Positions 43,871 to 53,490 of a stretch of 64,000 bases of DNA are shown in pieces. Position numbers and translations under genes: made by a program. Under the pieces are notes generated by a model that was given only the letters and a program-made list of their open reading frames with translations, searched no databases and was not told where the DNA came from. The stretch is from Akkermansia muciniphila (lineage in GTDB: Bacteria > Verrucomicrobiota > Kiritimatiellia > RFP12 > JAAYNR01), in contig CAMBQN010000015.1 of assembly GCA_945870025.1 (NCBI GenBank), positions 1 through 64,000 on the forward strand, written 5' to 3'. How positions within the stretch are numbered: the first letter of the stretch is position 1; every line of letters starts with the position of its first letter.

Positions 43871-46821
43871 CGCGCGTCCCTCCCGGTGCTGTCGGTGGAC
43901 GCGCCCGGCGGCCGGGCCGCATCGCGCAGCGGCCACGGGTTGGGCGGCGGCACGAACGTCCGCTCGGCATCGTTCAGAAGCAGGTCGCCGAAGTCGTCGT
44001 AGCGCGGCGGCCGGGCGGCGGGAGGCCAGAAGATGCCGTCGCTAATGCGGCGGATCACGGCGGCAGCACAGGCCAGGGCATGGCCGTGAAGCGCGTCGCT
44101 GTAGCTATCCCAGACGGCGAAGGATGTTTCGCCTCGCGCGGCCGGCAGGAGGATATGGCCGATGCACACATCGGGCCCCTGCGTGGCGCGCAGCATTTCG
44201 CGATAGAGCGGCAATTGCAGGTCGGTCCAGCGCTTGGACCGGGCTGAGGTTCTGCCTCCGGCTTCGTCGCTGCGACCCAGACCCTCGACAAACTCGCGCG
44301 AGAGTATCGCCTCCGGGAGATCCGCGTCGTCGCCGGCTGGTGCCAGATGGCTATCCGAGGGCGACGTCGCCTGGTCCGCCGTCTTGTAGTCCAGTACGCA
44401 GATGGAGCCGTCGCGATGGCGATCGATGCGGTCGATGCGGCCGCCGACCGTGACTCCGTTCAGGGTCGTTGAATGGCGGGCGGTCTCGCATTCGATGATC
44501 TCCCAGCCAGCCACGTGCCAGGCGACCTGTTGCGCGGCGAAGGCGTGCAGGCGGCGTGTGGCGGTTTCGATGGCGAGCGTCACGCCCAGCCATGGGCGGG
44601 CGCCGTACTGGGCGGCGGCTGCGGCATCGAGCTGACGCGAGAGCCACTCGGACAACCGGGCCGCATCGCCGCAGGCCCAGATGCGGCCGGGATCACGGGC
44701 CATGGCCTCGACGACCGCATGACAGAGGTTGCCGAAGCCGCGGGCGTCGGGTTCGCGGGCGCGGTCGTCCTGCGATTCCATCTGGAGGACGCGCTTCAGG
44801 TAAAACCGCAACGGGCATTGAAGATAATCCCGAAAGGCCGTGGGGCTGATGCGGCCGGGCAGCCGCTGGGTCAGGCACGCCGGGGGGACGCGCGTCGGGT
44901 CGAGCGTGAAGCTCACCGCATGGGCGGCGGCGGTGCGGACGGGCGGCGGATCGCGGAACAGGTTGCGTGCGCGCCGCACCAGCACGTCATCCGGGCAGCG
45001 GAACAGGAGCCGCGACGGCCGCAGCGGATCGCCTGCGTTCGCCCGCTTGCCGACCAGCAGCACGACTCGCGGCGGCGGCGTGGCGGCGGGGTTCAATCGC
45101 TGGGCGCACAGCGCGGCGAGCACATAGGCGTCGCGGGCGACGCGCAGCCGGTCGTCACGCAGTCCCAGTTGCCGCCGCAGGGAGTCGGGAAGAAACAGGT
45201 CGCCGACATGGCCATCGGGAACGAAGCCTTCGTTCATGCCCGCCACACAGAGAACCGGCGCCGGATTCCACGCCAGCTCCAGCCAGCCTTCGAGGTCCAG
45301 CGGCTCGCTGGCGCGTTCCGACTTGATCGTCGCGTCCTGCAATCGCGCCAGCAGCACGGTGGCGGCATCCGCGCCAGCCTGTCCTGCGGCCTCGGCGTCG
45401 GCCAGCTCGCGCAGCGCCTGATCAATCACCTCGCCAGCCTGCTGGAAGGCGGTATCGGCCGCCTGTCCGGGGTGGAGCAGACGCTGGGCGTAGATCGATT
45501 GCAGCGCGTTGCGCAGGCTCGTGGCAAGAGAGGACGCCTCGCGCAGCCCCGACCAAGCATCGAGATGGTCCAGCGCGGCGGCCAGGCGTTCGGGCGGACG
45601 CGCGTGCGTGTTACCGCCCGCCGGGTGCCGCGCGGCCCGACGCAGGTCGGCGAAGGTGACCGGCAAACGCTCCGCCTGGACGTCGTCCAGCTCGCGCAAG
45701 ACGTCATCGGGATCGGGGAGGGCGGCCAGCACATCGGGATGGCGCAGGAGGGCGGCGGTTTCGGCATACCCCGGCCGCACGCGCCAGGCCAGCAGCGCCT
45801 GAACGAGACGAAAGAGGGGCGTGTCGGAAAGCGGACGATTCTGCGGATCAAAGGCGGGCAAGCCGAGCGCCGCGAGTTCGCGCTGCACCGGCGCAACGGT
45901 CTCGCGGTCCGGAACACCGATGGCCAGCGTCGGACGCGTGCCGGTGTGATCGGCGGTCCTGCCAGCCAGGCCATCCTTCAGGAGGCCCGCGATGCAGGCC
46001 GCCTGATCTTCGGGGTTGGCGGCCAGCACGATGTCCCGGTCATCGAGGGCGATGTTCCGGTTGTCCCACGCATCCGGAAGCGGACGGCCCCACGCATCGA
46101 AAGCGCCAGCTTCGTCCGGCGGCGCCGCCATCAGAACCACGACCGTGCCGCCATTGCCGGCCCAGGCTTGCAGCAGCGTGAGCAGCAGGCGCGGAGGATC
46201 AGGCACGGCGGCGAGGACCACCCGCTGGACATCGGGCGCGAGGTGTCCGGCGCGGGCGTAGGCGATCTGTTCGGCCAGGGCGTCACTCAGGTTCCACGAC
46301 GCGAGACAGTCGAGATAGCGCCGTTCGAGTTCCGCCATGGCCTGCCAGCGCTCCGACTCCACCAGCTCCACGCCGCAGGCGGCGACCTCGCCGATCGTGA
46401 GTGCGCCATCGGCCAGCTCGCGGCGCAGGCCGATCAGACGGCGCGCGATGGGCAGCGCCCAGGAACCCGAGGCCGGGCGCTGTCCGCCCAGAAAGGCATC
46501 GAGATCGCCGGCCGGCGCAGCGAGCAGCACGTGACGCCACGCCAGCAGAGACTGAATCTCCGAGGCGCGGCCGGGGCGTGGTGGCGGGGCGATAAGGACA
46601 GAGGCGGTCACGATCTCCGGCGCCAGCAGCGCCGCGCCGTGGCGGTCATGGGCGGCCAGCGGCAGCGCCGCGCGGAGACGCCAACTCGACTGGCGCGTCG
46701 GCATTCCGACAACCGTTCCCCGCAAGTCGATCAGTCCCGGTGCCCCCGGGGCCAGCAGCCACTCCGGAACCGTCTCGCACAGCGGCCGGTCCCATCCCAG
46801 AAAAACCCGTGTGACTCCCAT
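43867..46821 (-). CDS. addB: AddB-like nuclease/inactivated helicase subunit
   Basis: A 984-residue protein. The N-terminal part has a degenerate UvrD-like helicase layout without a clear Walker A motif. The C-terminus is a PD-(D/E)XK nuclease of the AddB/PDDEXK_1 group: YLQCPLRFYLKRVLQME, the catalytic GRIDRIDRHRDGSICVLDYKTAD near 811, and a region ending RSKRWTDLQLPLYREML. I do not see the four-Cys arrangement that holds an iron-sulfur cluster in Bacillus AddB. The ATG at 46821 has AGGAG ten bases upstream. The 4-bp overlap with the following gene shows an operon. Confidence 0.82.
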   Translation of the reverse strand: MGVTRVFLGWDRPLCETVPEWLLAPGAPGLIDLRGTVVGMPTRQSSWRLRAALPLAAHDRHGAALLAPEIVTASVLIAPPPRPGRASEIQSLLAWRHVLLAAPAGDLDAFLGGQRPASGSWALPIARRLIGLRRELADGALTIGEVAACGVELVESERWQAMAELERRYLDCLASWNLSDALAEQIAYARAGHLAPDVQRVVLAAVPDPPRLLLTLLQAWAGNGGTVVVLMAAPPDEAGAFDAWGRPLPDAWDNRNIALDDRDIVLAANPEDQAACIAGLLKDGLAGRTADHTGTRPTLAIGVPDRETVAPVQRELAALGLPAFDPQNRPLSDTPLFRLVQALLAWRVRPGYAETAALLRHPDVLAALPDPDDVLRELDDVQAERLPVTFADLRRAARHPAGGNTHARPPERLAAALDHLDAWSGLREASSLATSLRNALQSIYAQRLLHPGQAADTAFQQAGEVIDQALRELADAEAAGQAGADAATVLLARLQDATIKSERASEPLDLEGWLELAWNPAPVLCVAGMNEGFVPDGHVGDLFLPDSLRRQLGLRDDRLRVARDAYVLAALCAQRLNPAATPPPRVVLLVGKRANAGDPLRPSRLLFRCPDDVLVRRARNLFRDPPPVRTAAAHAVSFTLDPTRVPPACLTQRLPGRISPTAFRDYLQCPLRFYLKRVLQMESQDDRAREPDARGFGNLCHAVVEAMARDPGRIWACGDAARLSEWLSRQLDAAAAAQYGARPWLGVTLAIETATRRLHAFAAQQVAWHVAGWEIIECETARHSTTLNGVTVGGRIDRIDRHRDGSICVLDYKTADQATSPSDSHLAPAGDDADLPEAILSREFVEGLGRSDEAGGRTSARSKRWTDLQLPLYREMLRATQGPDVCIGHILLPAARGETSFAVWDSYSDALHGHALACAAAVIRRISDGIFWPPAARPPRYDDFGDLLLNDAERTFVPPPNPWPLRDAARPPGASTDSTGRDAR

Positions 46822-46876
46822 GGCAACGCACTCCTGATTTCATGTGTTCACAGCATACCGGATTGCCAAGCCAACC

Positions 46877-47116
46877 AGCAATTCTATTTATGAGGCGATT
46901 GCCCCACCGGCCGACTGGTCATCGAGCCTTTCTTCGATGACGCCACGATACCCCTTCCGCCCCAAAGCCGCTGGTTTGTGGTGATCTGTTATGGTCTTGA
47001 CGTTTTTACCCGCTTCTGCCACGCTTCCCACCATGACATCGCTACTCCAGACCGGTTTTGGCATGATTTCGGCCCGTGCGGGCCGGTGTAGACCGAAAAG
47101 CGATTTCTTATCAATC
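46877..47116 (+). mobile_element. IS91-type 3' end remnant, copy A
   Basis: 46901-47116 matches the 3' end of the IS91-like remnant at 49002-49348, including the terminal ACCGAAAAGCG then ATTTCTTATCAATC, after which the two copies diverge abruptly. A stretch of about 130 bp present in copy B is missing here, including the end of the transposase frame. It is preceded by an AGCAATTCT motif at 46877. The shared, precise right boundary suits a rolling-circle element terminus. Confidence 0.65.
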
Positions 47117-47281
47117 GATGGGAAGAGTTTGCTCCCGCGAATGGCCGGGCGGACAGATGCTTCCCCTGGTTCGCCAATTCAAGGTGTCCAAGTTTCTGAA
47201 GGCGGTGAAGCAGATGCGACCCGATGTTCCGCACACTCTCATTTACAATTAGGGGGCTAACAACGCCGAAAGGAGAAACTG

Positions 47282-48436
47282 ATGAATAGTTCACTTGAGA
47301 CCCAATTTGCTCCTCCTGAAAGAGCAGATGCTGAAAGCATATCGCAGGATGCTCAGTTGCTGATGGAGTCCGCACTCCTTGATCATCTGACAAATGCTGT
47401 TCCCTGTGTCTTGCTGATCCTAAACCCCAAACGTCAAATCGTTTACAAGAATCAGCGTACAATAGACCTGCTGGGTACTTCCGAAATCGAAGAGATGCTC
47501 GGTAAACGACCGGGGGAAATGCTTCACTGTATCCATGCATGTGAATCGCTAGGTGGATGCGGAACGACTGAATCCTGCCGTGAGTGCGGTTCCGTAAACG
47601 CCACTCTCCAATCCCAGTCTGAAGGAACTACAGTTGTGAATGAATGCAGGATCTCGACAGTGAGTGGAGGCTCTTATGAATTCAGAGTATGGGCATCACC
47701 CTACATGTATGGGGAAAGGGACTTCACGCTCTTCACGCTTCTCGACATTAGCAACGAGAAGCGCCGGCATGCCCTTGAGAGAACATTCTTCCATGATATC
47801 GATAACATCATCAGCGTTGTCGTGGGATACTCTCAGCTTCTCGAAGGCACAACGGATGAGGCGATAGCCGCGGAGTGCATCAAGAACATCATGATGGCAG
47901 GCAATGACCTTGTTGAGGAGATCGCCTCTCACAGGAGACTACTACAGGCAGAAAATGGAGCCCTAGCAGTAACCATTTCCAACGTCGAGTCGCTTTCGCT
48001 TCTCAGAGAAGTCATGAACGTGTTTTCCGCGAACGAGAACCTGAAGGATCGGGAAATCATTCTGGATGAGCGATCGGAAGGAGTTGAAATCGCAACCGAT
48101 CGGGTGCTCCTGCGGCGCGTGCTCGAAAACATGATAAAGAACGCCCTTGAGGCGACATCTGCCGGGAAGGAAGTACGACTCGCCTGTGAACGAAGCCCGG
48201 CAGCCATGGTCTTCAGCGTGCACAATTCCGGCCACATGCCTCGTTCGGTCCAGCTTCAGATCTTTCAGCGTTCTTTTTCCACAAAGGGAAAGGGACGCGG
48301 CATTGGGACGTACAGCATGAAGTTGTTTGGAGAGCAGTACTTGAAGGGGAAGGTATGGTTCTCGTCGACGGAGGACAAAGGCACGACCTTCTATCTCTCC
48401 CTGCCGCTCGAATATCCCCCTGTCAATTCAAAATGA
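47282..48436 (+). CDS. PAS-domain sensor histidine kinase with Cys-rich motif
   Basis: A 384-residue soluble kinase. A PAS domain (about 35-155) contains the Cys cluster HCIHACESLGGCGTTESC, with further Cys to about residue 103. A phospho-acceptor region with FFHDIDNIISVVVGYSQLL follows, atypical in having His-Asp-x-x-Asn instead of the common HExR. The ATPase has N-box MIKNALEATS and GRGIGTYSMK. The Cys arrangement recurs in some PAS kinases and suggests redox, metal or cofactor sensing (inference). GAAAGGAG precedes ATG 47282. No membrane helix and no adjacent response regulator, so its output is unknown. Confidence 0.85.
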   Translation: MNSSLETQFAPPERADAESISQDAQLLMESALLDHLTNAVPCVLLILNPKRQIVYKNQRTIDLLGTSEIEEMLGKRPGEMLHCIHACESLGGCGTTESCRECGSVNATLQSQSEGTTVVNECRISTVSGGSYEFRVWASPYMYGERDFTLFTLLDISNEKRRHALERTFFHDIDNIISVVVGYSQLLEGTTDEAIAAECIKNIMMAGNDLVEEIASHRRLLQAENGALAVTISNVESLSLLREVMNVFSANENLKDREIILDERSEGVEIATDRVLLRRVLENMIKNALEATSAGKEVRLACERSPAAMVFSVHNSGHMPRSVQLQIFQRSFSTKGKGRGIGTYSMKLFGEQYLKGKVWFSSTEDKGTTFYLSLPLEYPPVNSK

Positions 48437-48819
48437 ACAGTGCCCGCCAGCGCCATCGACAGCGACGAGGAATAGTGACAGTGAAGGGGACAGAGAAACA
48501 GCGTCAGGATGCAGCGGGGATCAGTAGTCGATGGAAAACTTCCTCTGTTTTTCGGAAGGCGGTTGCGCAGACGCGACGGTTTCAGACCTGATCAGGCGAC
48601 TGTTGACCGTTTGGTGCGGGCCTGATGTCTGTTATATTGCTTCGAACCTGATCAGCGGACAATGCGGGATCGTCGCAACGGGTGTTACGTTGGCTGATCT
48701 ACCGGTAGAACGTCAGGAATGCCGCTCATTCGAGGGCGAGGCGCAGATGACGCCAGCAGAAGACGCCGTTGGGGGCGTCGGACGTTGACGCGGCCTTGGC
48801 GATCCGGTGAGTCGGCTTC
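48437..48819. other. Gene-poor intergenic region, probable insertion debris
   Basis: No convincing gene. A low-complexity piece (GTGACAGTGAAGGGGACAG) lies near 48475. Open frames here are short and lack good start sites. It leads into the IS91-like remnant. Confidence 0.4.
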
Positions 48820-49094
48820 GTACTGGATGGCCGGGCGCGGCGGACCGCCTCCCGGATAAGATTTTCCAACTCGTCCGGTATTATGGGTAATACTCCAACA
48901 AGATGCGCATTGTTTCTCTGATCGACGGCCCAGCCGTGATCGAGCGCATCCTCCGTCACCTCGGCCTGTGGCAACAAGGCATTCGCGTCGCTTCAGCACC
49001 TGCCCCACCGGTCGACTGGGTCATCGAGCCTTTCTTCGATGACGCCACTACCGACTACGACACCGATCAGGACCCGATTTACGCGAACGGATAA
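48820..49094 (+). pseudogene. IS91-family transposase remnant with stop codon and internal deletion
   Basis: The frame reads PDKIFQLVRYYG, stop (TAA at 48888-48890), YSNK, then MRIVSLIDGPAVIERILRHL and GLW, ending at 49094. IS91-type transposases have an RYYGWYSN segment and end with a region close to MKIVSLIDDPAVIERILRHLG. The stop therefore replaces the Trp, and the segment between the two motifs is deleted. Only the last about 63 residues are intact from ATG 48903. Confidence 0.72.
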
Positions 49095-49348
49095 TCCATC
49101 GCGGCCGGCCCGGTCTGTCTCTTTCCTGCCACCGGAACGCAAACCATCGGCTTTGGGACGGTCGGGGAGTACCCCGTCCATCCCAAAGCCGATGGTTTGC
49201 GGTGATCTGTTATGGACTTGACGGTTCCACCGGCTTTTGTCATGCTTCCCCCCCATGAAATCGCTGCGAAAGACCGCTTTCGGCATGTTTTCGGCCCGTA
49301 CGGGTCGATGCCGACCGGGGGGTGCCGAAAAGCGATTTCTTATCAATC
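49095..49348 (+). mobile_element. IS91-type 3' end, copy B, with large hairpin
   Basis: Continues from the transposase remnant to the conserved terminus TTTCTTATCAATC at 49348, matching copy A ending at 47116. It includes a long inverted repeat (AAACCATCGGCTTTGGGACGG at about 49141-49161, split by a short loop from its complement ending near 49200), of the type found at rolling-circle element ends. Confidence 0.62.
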
Positions 49349-49382
49349 AGACTTTCCAACACACACAACAAAGGGGGTACAA

Positions 49383-50108
49383 ATGAGGAAGATGTATGTC
49401 GGGGTTCTGGCTTCGTTCCTGGTTGCAGTGGTAACAGCGTCGGCCCAGATGGGCGGGCCCGGATCCAATCCGGCTCAGTCGGCGATGGAGAAGATCTCAA
49501 AGCTCTTCGAAAAGCAATCGTTCTCTGCCCGGGTTGTGATGACCATGCCCAAGGCCGAGAAGACCGGGCCGATGGAATTCACCATGATGATGAGCAAAGG
49601 CAAGACGCGCATGGAAATGGATATGGCCAAGATGGTCGGCGCGGCTGGCAAAGATGCGCAGATGCCGGCAGGGATGAGCAAGATGGTGATGATCACGAGA
49701 GTTGACAAGAAGGTGATGTACCATGTCATGCCCGGGCTCAAGGCCTACGCGGAAATAGCCTTTCCGGACAAGGCGACCGAAAAGGCGGATTCCGTCAAGG
49801 TCGAGCGCAAGGTCGAAGGACAGGAGAAGGTTGAGGGCTATGACTGTGAAAAGGTGCGCAATACGGTCACCGTGCCCGATGGCAAGCCGCAGGTCGTGAT
49901 GACCTGGGAGGCCAATGAACTCAAGGGCCTTCCGGTAAAGGTCGAAGTCGAGACGCCCGAAGGCAAGATGACCATGCTCTACAAAGACATCAAGACCGAC
50001 AAACTGGCTGATTCGCTGTTTGATCCGCCCGCCGGCTACACCAAGTACGGTTCGATGCAGGACATGATGATGAAGGGCATGATGAACATGGTGGAACAGC
50101 CGGAATAG
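49383..50108 (+). CDS. Exported DUF4412-like protein
   Basis: A 241-residue protein starting at ATG 49383 after AAAGGGGG. It has a signal peptide (MYVGVLASFLVAVVTASAQ). The body is Lys/Met-rich beta-strand sequence (FSARVVMTMPKAEKTGPMEF, MMMSKGKTRMEMDMAKM, VEGYDCEKVRNTVTVPDGK, VMTWEANELKGLPVKVEVE). This is typical of DUF4412 and lipoprotein-sorting-like (LolA-fold) proteins, which may bind lipid; no biochemical role is certain. The open frame back to 49212 crosses the IS end and is not used. A terminator follows. Confidence 0.75.
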   Translation: MRKMYVGVLASFLVAVVTASAQMGGPGSNPAQSAMEKISKLFEKQSFSARVVMTMPKAEKTGPMEFTMMMSKGKTRMEMDMAKMVGAAGKDAQMPAGMSKMVMITRVDKKVMYHVMPGLKAYAEIAFPDKATEKADSVKVERKVEGQEKVEGYDCEKVRNTVTVPDGKPQVVMTWEANELKGLPVKVEVETPEGKMTMLYKDIKTDKLADSLFDPPAGYTKYGSMQDMMMKGMMNMVEQPE

Positions 50109-50142
50109 TGCTCGGATAGTTTCTGGTAGTCGGTAAGCCCCT

Positions 50143-50178
50143 GCGGTCGCGCCACGAAGTGCGCGACCGCTTCTTTTA
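50143..50178 (+). terminator. Rho-independent terminator after the DUF4412-like gene
   Basis: A perfect 10-bp stem (GCGGTCGCGC at 50143-50152 and GCGCGACCGC at 50161-50170) with an 8-nt loop, followed by TTCTTTTA. Confidence 0.85.
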
Positions 50179-50208
50179 TGGAAGTGAGGGTGAACGGTGT
50201 TGGATTCA

Positions 50209-50766
50209 TTAGCAAGTATATGCCTTCATATAGGGCTTCAGTTGCTCAATTTCGAGCCGCCAGCTACGCGAATGGTTGAGGCAATACCGTAGCCAACGGA
50301 TGAATTGGAGGCTGCGTTCGGTCGCTCGTGACCAACGGGTTACCAGTGGGTTTGGCGTCCGGCCTGCTGCGACAATTTCCTGTTCCATCTGCTGGCGTCT
50401 CGCCTCTCTTTTCTTATCCACTTTCTCATCTCGCACACCTTCGGATGTTTCGATTTCACGTTCGAGCATGAGCATGAGATTCCGGGTCATGCAGACAAAA
50501 TGCGCCTGCTGGCATTTTGCCTCGGGCGTAGTCGCCCACGTCTTGATGACGCCCAGTTTGTTTTTCTTCTCGTCGAATGCCTTCTCAATGTCCCAGCGCA
50601 TTTTGTAGATCAGCGCAATCAGGCCGGGCGGCAGTGTGAATTCGCTGGTCAGGAATGAGCAGACGGTGCCACTACAGGGGTCGTTGTGGCCCAATTTCTT
50701 TTCAACATAACCAATGGAACCAGATGAAATGGCATTGTTTTGATGGATGGAGTGTCCCTTATCCAC
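50209..50766 (-). pseudogene. IS4-type transposase C-terminal remnant
   Basis: About the last 150 residues of a DDE transposase. The IS4-family YREK signature Y-x2-R-x3-E-x6-K is exact in YKMRWDIEKAFDEKK, supplying the catalytic Glu. The first two Asp residues and the N-terminal part are missing; upstream residues (MDKGHSIHQ) do not look native. It cannot be active alone. I see no terminal inverted repeats. Confidence 0.75.
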
Positions 50767-50956
50767 GGGTGAAACAGCGGACTATGCCCACAAGGCAAAT
50801 CGTACCCTGCAGATCGGCACGAGGTCAAGCAGTCGCTGCAAAAATTCACAATTTGCTGCGAATATTGATGATTGACTATTACCACGCATCCCGCATAATG
50901 ATCTTCACTATGAGTCGCGGAGTGCTTGTGGCCCGCGCCCTAAAGGAGGCTCGGAT

Positions 50957-52981
50957 ATGCAGAGATACAGGGGACTGGCGCATCAGGTGAATGCTGGCAT
51001 CTTGGCCGCCGGGCTGTTGCTGGCCGGACAGACGGCGAGGGCGGCGGCGATCCAGGATGCGGAGGCTGCGGCGCACGGCGACACGGCGGCCGTTCAGACG
51101 GAGGTCAAGCGTTACGAGTTTCCCGGTGTCAGGATCGTCCAGTTCAATCTGTCGGTCTTGTCACACTACTCCTATCTCGTGGTCAGTGGCCGGGATGCGC
51201 TGGTGGTCGACCCATCCCGCGACATTCAGGTTTATCTCGATACGGCCAAGCGGGAGGGATGGACGATCGCGGGCGTCTTCCTGACCCATTCTCACGCCGA
51301 CTTCGTGGCGGGGCACAGCGAATTTACGAAGGCGCTCGGCTGTCCCATCTATCAAAACCGGGAGAGCGGGGCGAAATACCCCATCACGGTGCTGTCCGAT
51401 AGGCAGACGCTGCCGTGGGGCGAGGTCACGCTTCAGTTTCTGGCCACGCCGGGGCACACGCCGGACGGCATGTGCGCGCTTGTTTTTGACAAGGCCGACA
51501 AGGCCCAGCCCCGCGCGATCCTGACCGGCGACACGCTGTTCGTGGGGTCGATCGGGCGTCCCGACCTGCTGGGCGGGACGATGTCCGCCGCCACGCTCGC
51601 GGGGATGGGCTACGACACGTGGAAGAACAAGCTGGCGAAGCTCGACGACAGCGTGATCGTCCTTCCCGCGCACGGCGCGGGTTCGCTGTGCGGCGCCCAT
51701 CTGAGCGACGAGCCGGCCTCGACGATCGGGGCGGAGCGCGCGACCAATCCCTACTTGCAGCACACGGGCCGGAACGATTTCATCACGGCCGTGCTGGAGG
51801 GGCTTCCCGAGGCTCCGCAGTATTTTGCGCACAACGCCCGTATGAACCGCGAGGGTCCGCCGCCCGTCGCATGGAGCGCCCCGCTGCCGCCGGTTCCCGC
51901 TCTAGACCAGACGCTGACCGATGCCAGCGCCGTTTACGTCGTCGACCTGCGCGACGCGAAGCGCTTTGCAGCGGGTCATATTCCGAACGCGGTGAACATC
52001 GGCCTGCGCGGGCGGCTGGAGACGTGGGTCGGCATTCTGGTGCCGTGGGGCAGTCGCTTGGTGCTGTGCGGCGGCGGTGAGGAGTTGAAGGAGGCGGTCT
52101 ACCGCATGCACCGCGTCGGTTACGCTGTCGCGGGCACGGTGGGCATCGATGCGTGGGTCGCAGCCGGGCAGCCGGTCCTGTCGAACGTGGCGATCAGGCC
52201 GCAAGCCCTTCATCAACGGATGCAGGACGGCACCGCCCCGATCATTGTCGACGTGCGCCTGCCGAGCGAGTGGATGGGGCTGCGCATCGGCAACGTGGTG
52301 AATCTGCCGCTCAATCTTCTGGGCGATCTCGCGGCGATGAAGCTCGATTCGCGCGAGCCCGTCGTGACGGTTTGCAACTCGGCGTATCGCAGCAGCATGG
52401 GCATCGGCGTGCTGGAGCGAAAGGGGTTCACGAAGGTGGCCTCCCTGGTGGGCGGCAGCGAAGCCTGGATCGAGGCCGGACTCCCGGTGATCCAGCCCGC
52501 CGCTCGGGGCGGAGCGACAGCGGCGCAGCCCGCGCGTGTGGTGAATCTGCCCGCCCGGATCGACGCCGCGGCGCTCAAGCGGATGATCGTGGACCTGCCC
52601 GGAGCATTCGACCTCGTGGACATCCGTCCCTCCGGTCAGTTCGCCGATTATCAACTGCCCGGCGCGCGCAACGTGGCGCTGGCCGATCTGATCGCCGATC
52701 CCGCGTTCCTCACGGGCGCGGGGCCGTTGGTGATTGTGGACCGCGACGGCTCGCTGGCCATGGCGGCGGGCGGCATCCTCTCTCAGAAGACGGAGCGGCA
52801 GGTCAACGTGCTGTTCGGCGGACTTGATGCCTACTGGCGCGATGCGGAGATGGGCGGACCGGTCAAGGCCGTGCCGCTCGCGCCCGCCGTGTCCGCCACG
52901 CCGGCGGTGCGACCGTCCGCCCCGGCACCGGCCGTGCCTCAGGCGCCGCAGGCTCCGAAAAAGAAAAGCGCGGGGTGCTGA
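50957..52981 (+). CDS. Exported metallo-beta-lactamase/multi-rhodanese protein (persulfide dioxygenase-like)
   Basis: A 674-residue protein with a signal peptide (NAGILAAGLLLAGQTARA). Residues about 50-260 are a metallo-beta-lactamase fold of the ETHE1/glyoxalase II type: FLTHSHADFVAGH, ATPGHTPDG, ILTGDTLFVGSIGRPD and LPAHGAG. Three rhodanese-like modules follow (about 330-420, 425-505, 520-625). The first has Cys in VLCGGGEE, the second an active loop CNSAYRS near 472, and the third lacks Cys (IVDRDGS). It probably oxidises or transfers sulfane sulfur. An Ala/Pro-rich tail ends KKKSAGC. AAAGGAGG precedes the start. It is first of three sulfur genes. Confidence 0.82.
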   Translation: MQRYRGLAHQVNAGILAAGLLLAGQTARAAAIQDAEAAAHGDTAAVQTEVKRYEFPGVRIVQFNLSVLSHYSYLVVSGRDALVVDPSRDIQVYLDTAKREGWTIAGVFLTHSHADFVAGHSEFTKALGCPIYQNRESGAKYPITVLSDRQTLPWGEVTLQFLATPGHTPDGMCALVFDKADKAQPRAILTGDTLFVGSIGRPDLLGGTMSAATLAGMGYDTWKNKLAKLDDSVIVLPAHGAGSLCGAHLSDEPASTIGAERATNPYLQHTGRNDFITAVLEGLPEAPQYFAHNARMNREGPPPVAWSAPLPPVPALDQTLTDASAVYVVDLRDAKRFAAGHIPNAVNIGLRGRLETWVGILVPWGSRLVLCGGGEELKEAVYRMHRVGYAVAGTVGIDAWVAAGQPVLSNVAIRPQALHQRMQDGTAPIIVDVRLPSEWMGLRIGNVVNLPLNLLGDLAAMKLDSREPVVTVCNSAYRSSMGIGVLERKGFTKVASLVGGSEAWIEAGLPVIQPAARGGATAAQPARVVNLPARIDAAALKRMIVDLPGAFDLVDIRPSGQFADYQLPGARNVALADLIADPAFLTGAGPLVIVDRDGSLAMAAGGILSQKTERQVNVLFGGLDAYWRDAEMGGPVKAVPLAPAVSATPAVRPSAPAPAVPQAPQAPKKKSAGC

Positions 52982-52983
52982 TC

Positions 52984-53490
52984 ATGAGTCCGAAACCGTA
53001 TGCGAATCCGTATCTCGCCGGGGTGCTGCTCGGCCTGACCCTGCTGGCCTCGTACCTGATTCTCGGGGCCGGGCTGGGCGCGTCGGGAGGCCTGGCGCGC
53101 GCGGGAGCCTTCTGCGAACTCGCGCTCGCCCCGGCGCGGACGCTGGCGAGCCCGTACTTCGGCGCGTGGGGCGACCAGCCGCTGCGCTATTATCTGGTCT
53201 TCATGCTCGCGGGCGTGTTCGGCGGCGGCCTCGTTTCGGCGCTGCTGGCCGGCCGTTGCGTCCGGGGCGTGGAGCGCGGCGCCCGGTGTGCGCCGCGCGT
53301 GCGGCTGCTGCTCGCGCTGGCGGGTGGGGTCATCTCCGGATTCGCCAGCCGGCTGGCGAACGGCTGCACCTCCGGTCAGGCCCTGTCCGGCAGTGCGGTG
53401 CTGCTCACGGGCAGCCTGCTTTTCCTGATCAGCGTGTTCGCAGGAGGCTATGCGGCCGCGTGGTTCGTGAGGAGGCAGTGGCGTGATTGA
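52984..53490 (+). CDS. YeeE/YedE-type sulfur transporter, first half
   Basis: About 168 residues with four membrane helices, including LLGLTLLASYLILGAGLGAS and LLLALAGGVISGFASRLANG. The conserved NGCTSGQALSG contains the Cys that YeeE/YedE (TsuA-like) thiosulfate transporters use to relay sulfur. The protein covers only one half of the full transporter; the other half is the N-terminus of the next gene, whose start it overlaps by 8 bp. ATG 52984 follows the previous stop codon directly. Confidence 0.82.
   Translation: MSPKPYANPYLAGVLLGLTLLASYLILGAGLGASGGLARAGAFCELALAPARTLASPYFGAWGDQPLRYYLVFMLAGVFGGGLVSALLAGRCVRGVERGARCAPRVRLLLALAGGVISGFASRLANGCTSGQALSGSAVLLTGSLLFLISVFAGGYAAAWFVRRQWRD

Noticed and set aside
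44473-46893. 806-codon plus-strand open frame
   Set aside because: Antisense to the AddB-like gene; biased composition and no motifs.
50209-50766. Intact transposase
   Set aside because: Only the YREK-containing C-terminal part remains; catalytic Asp residues and element ends are missing.
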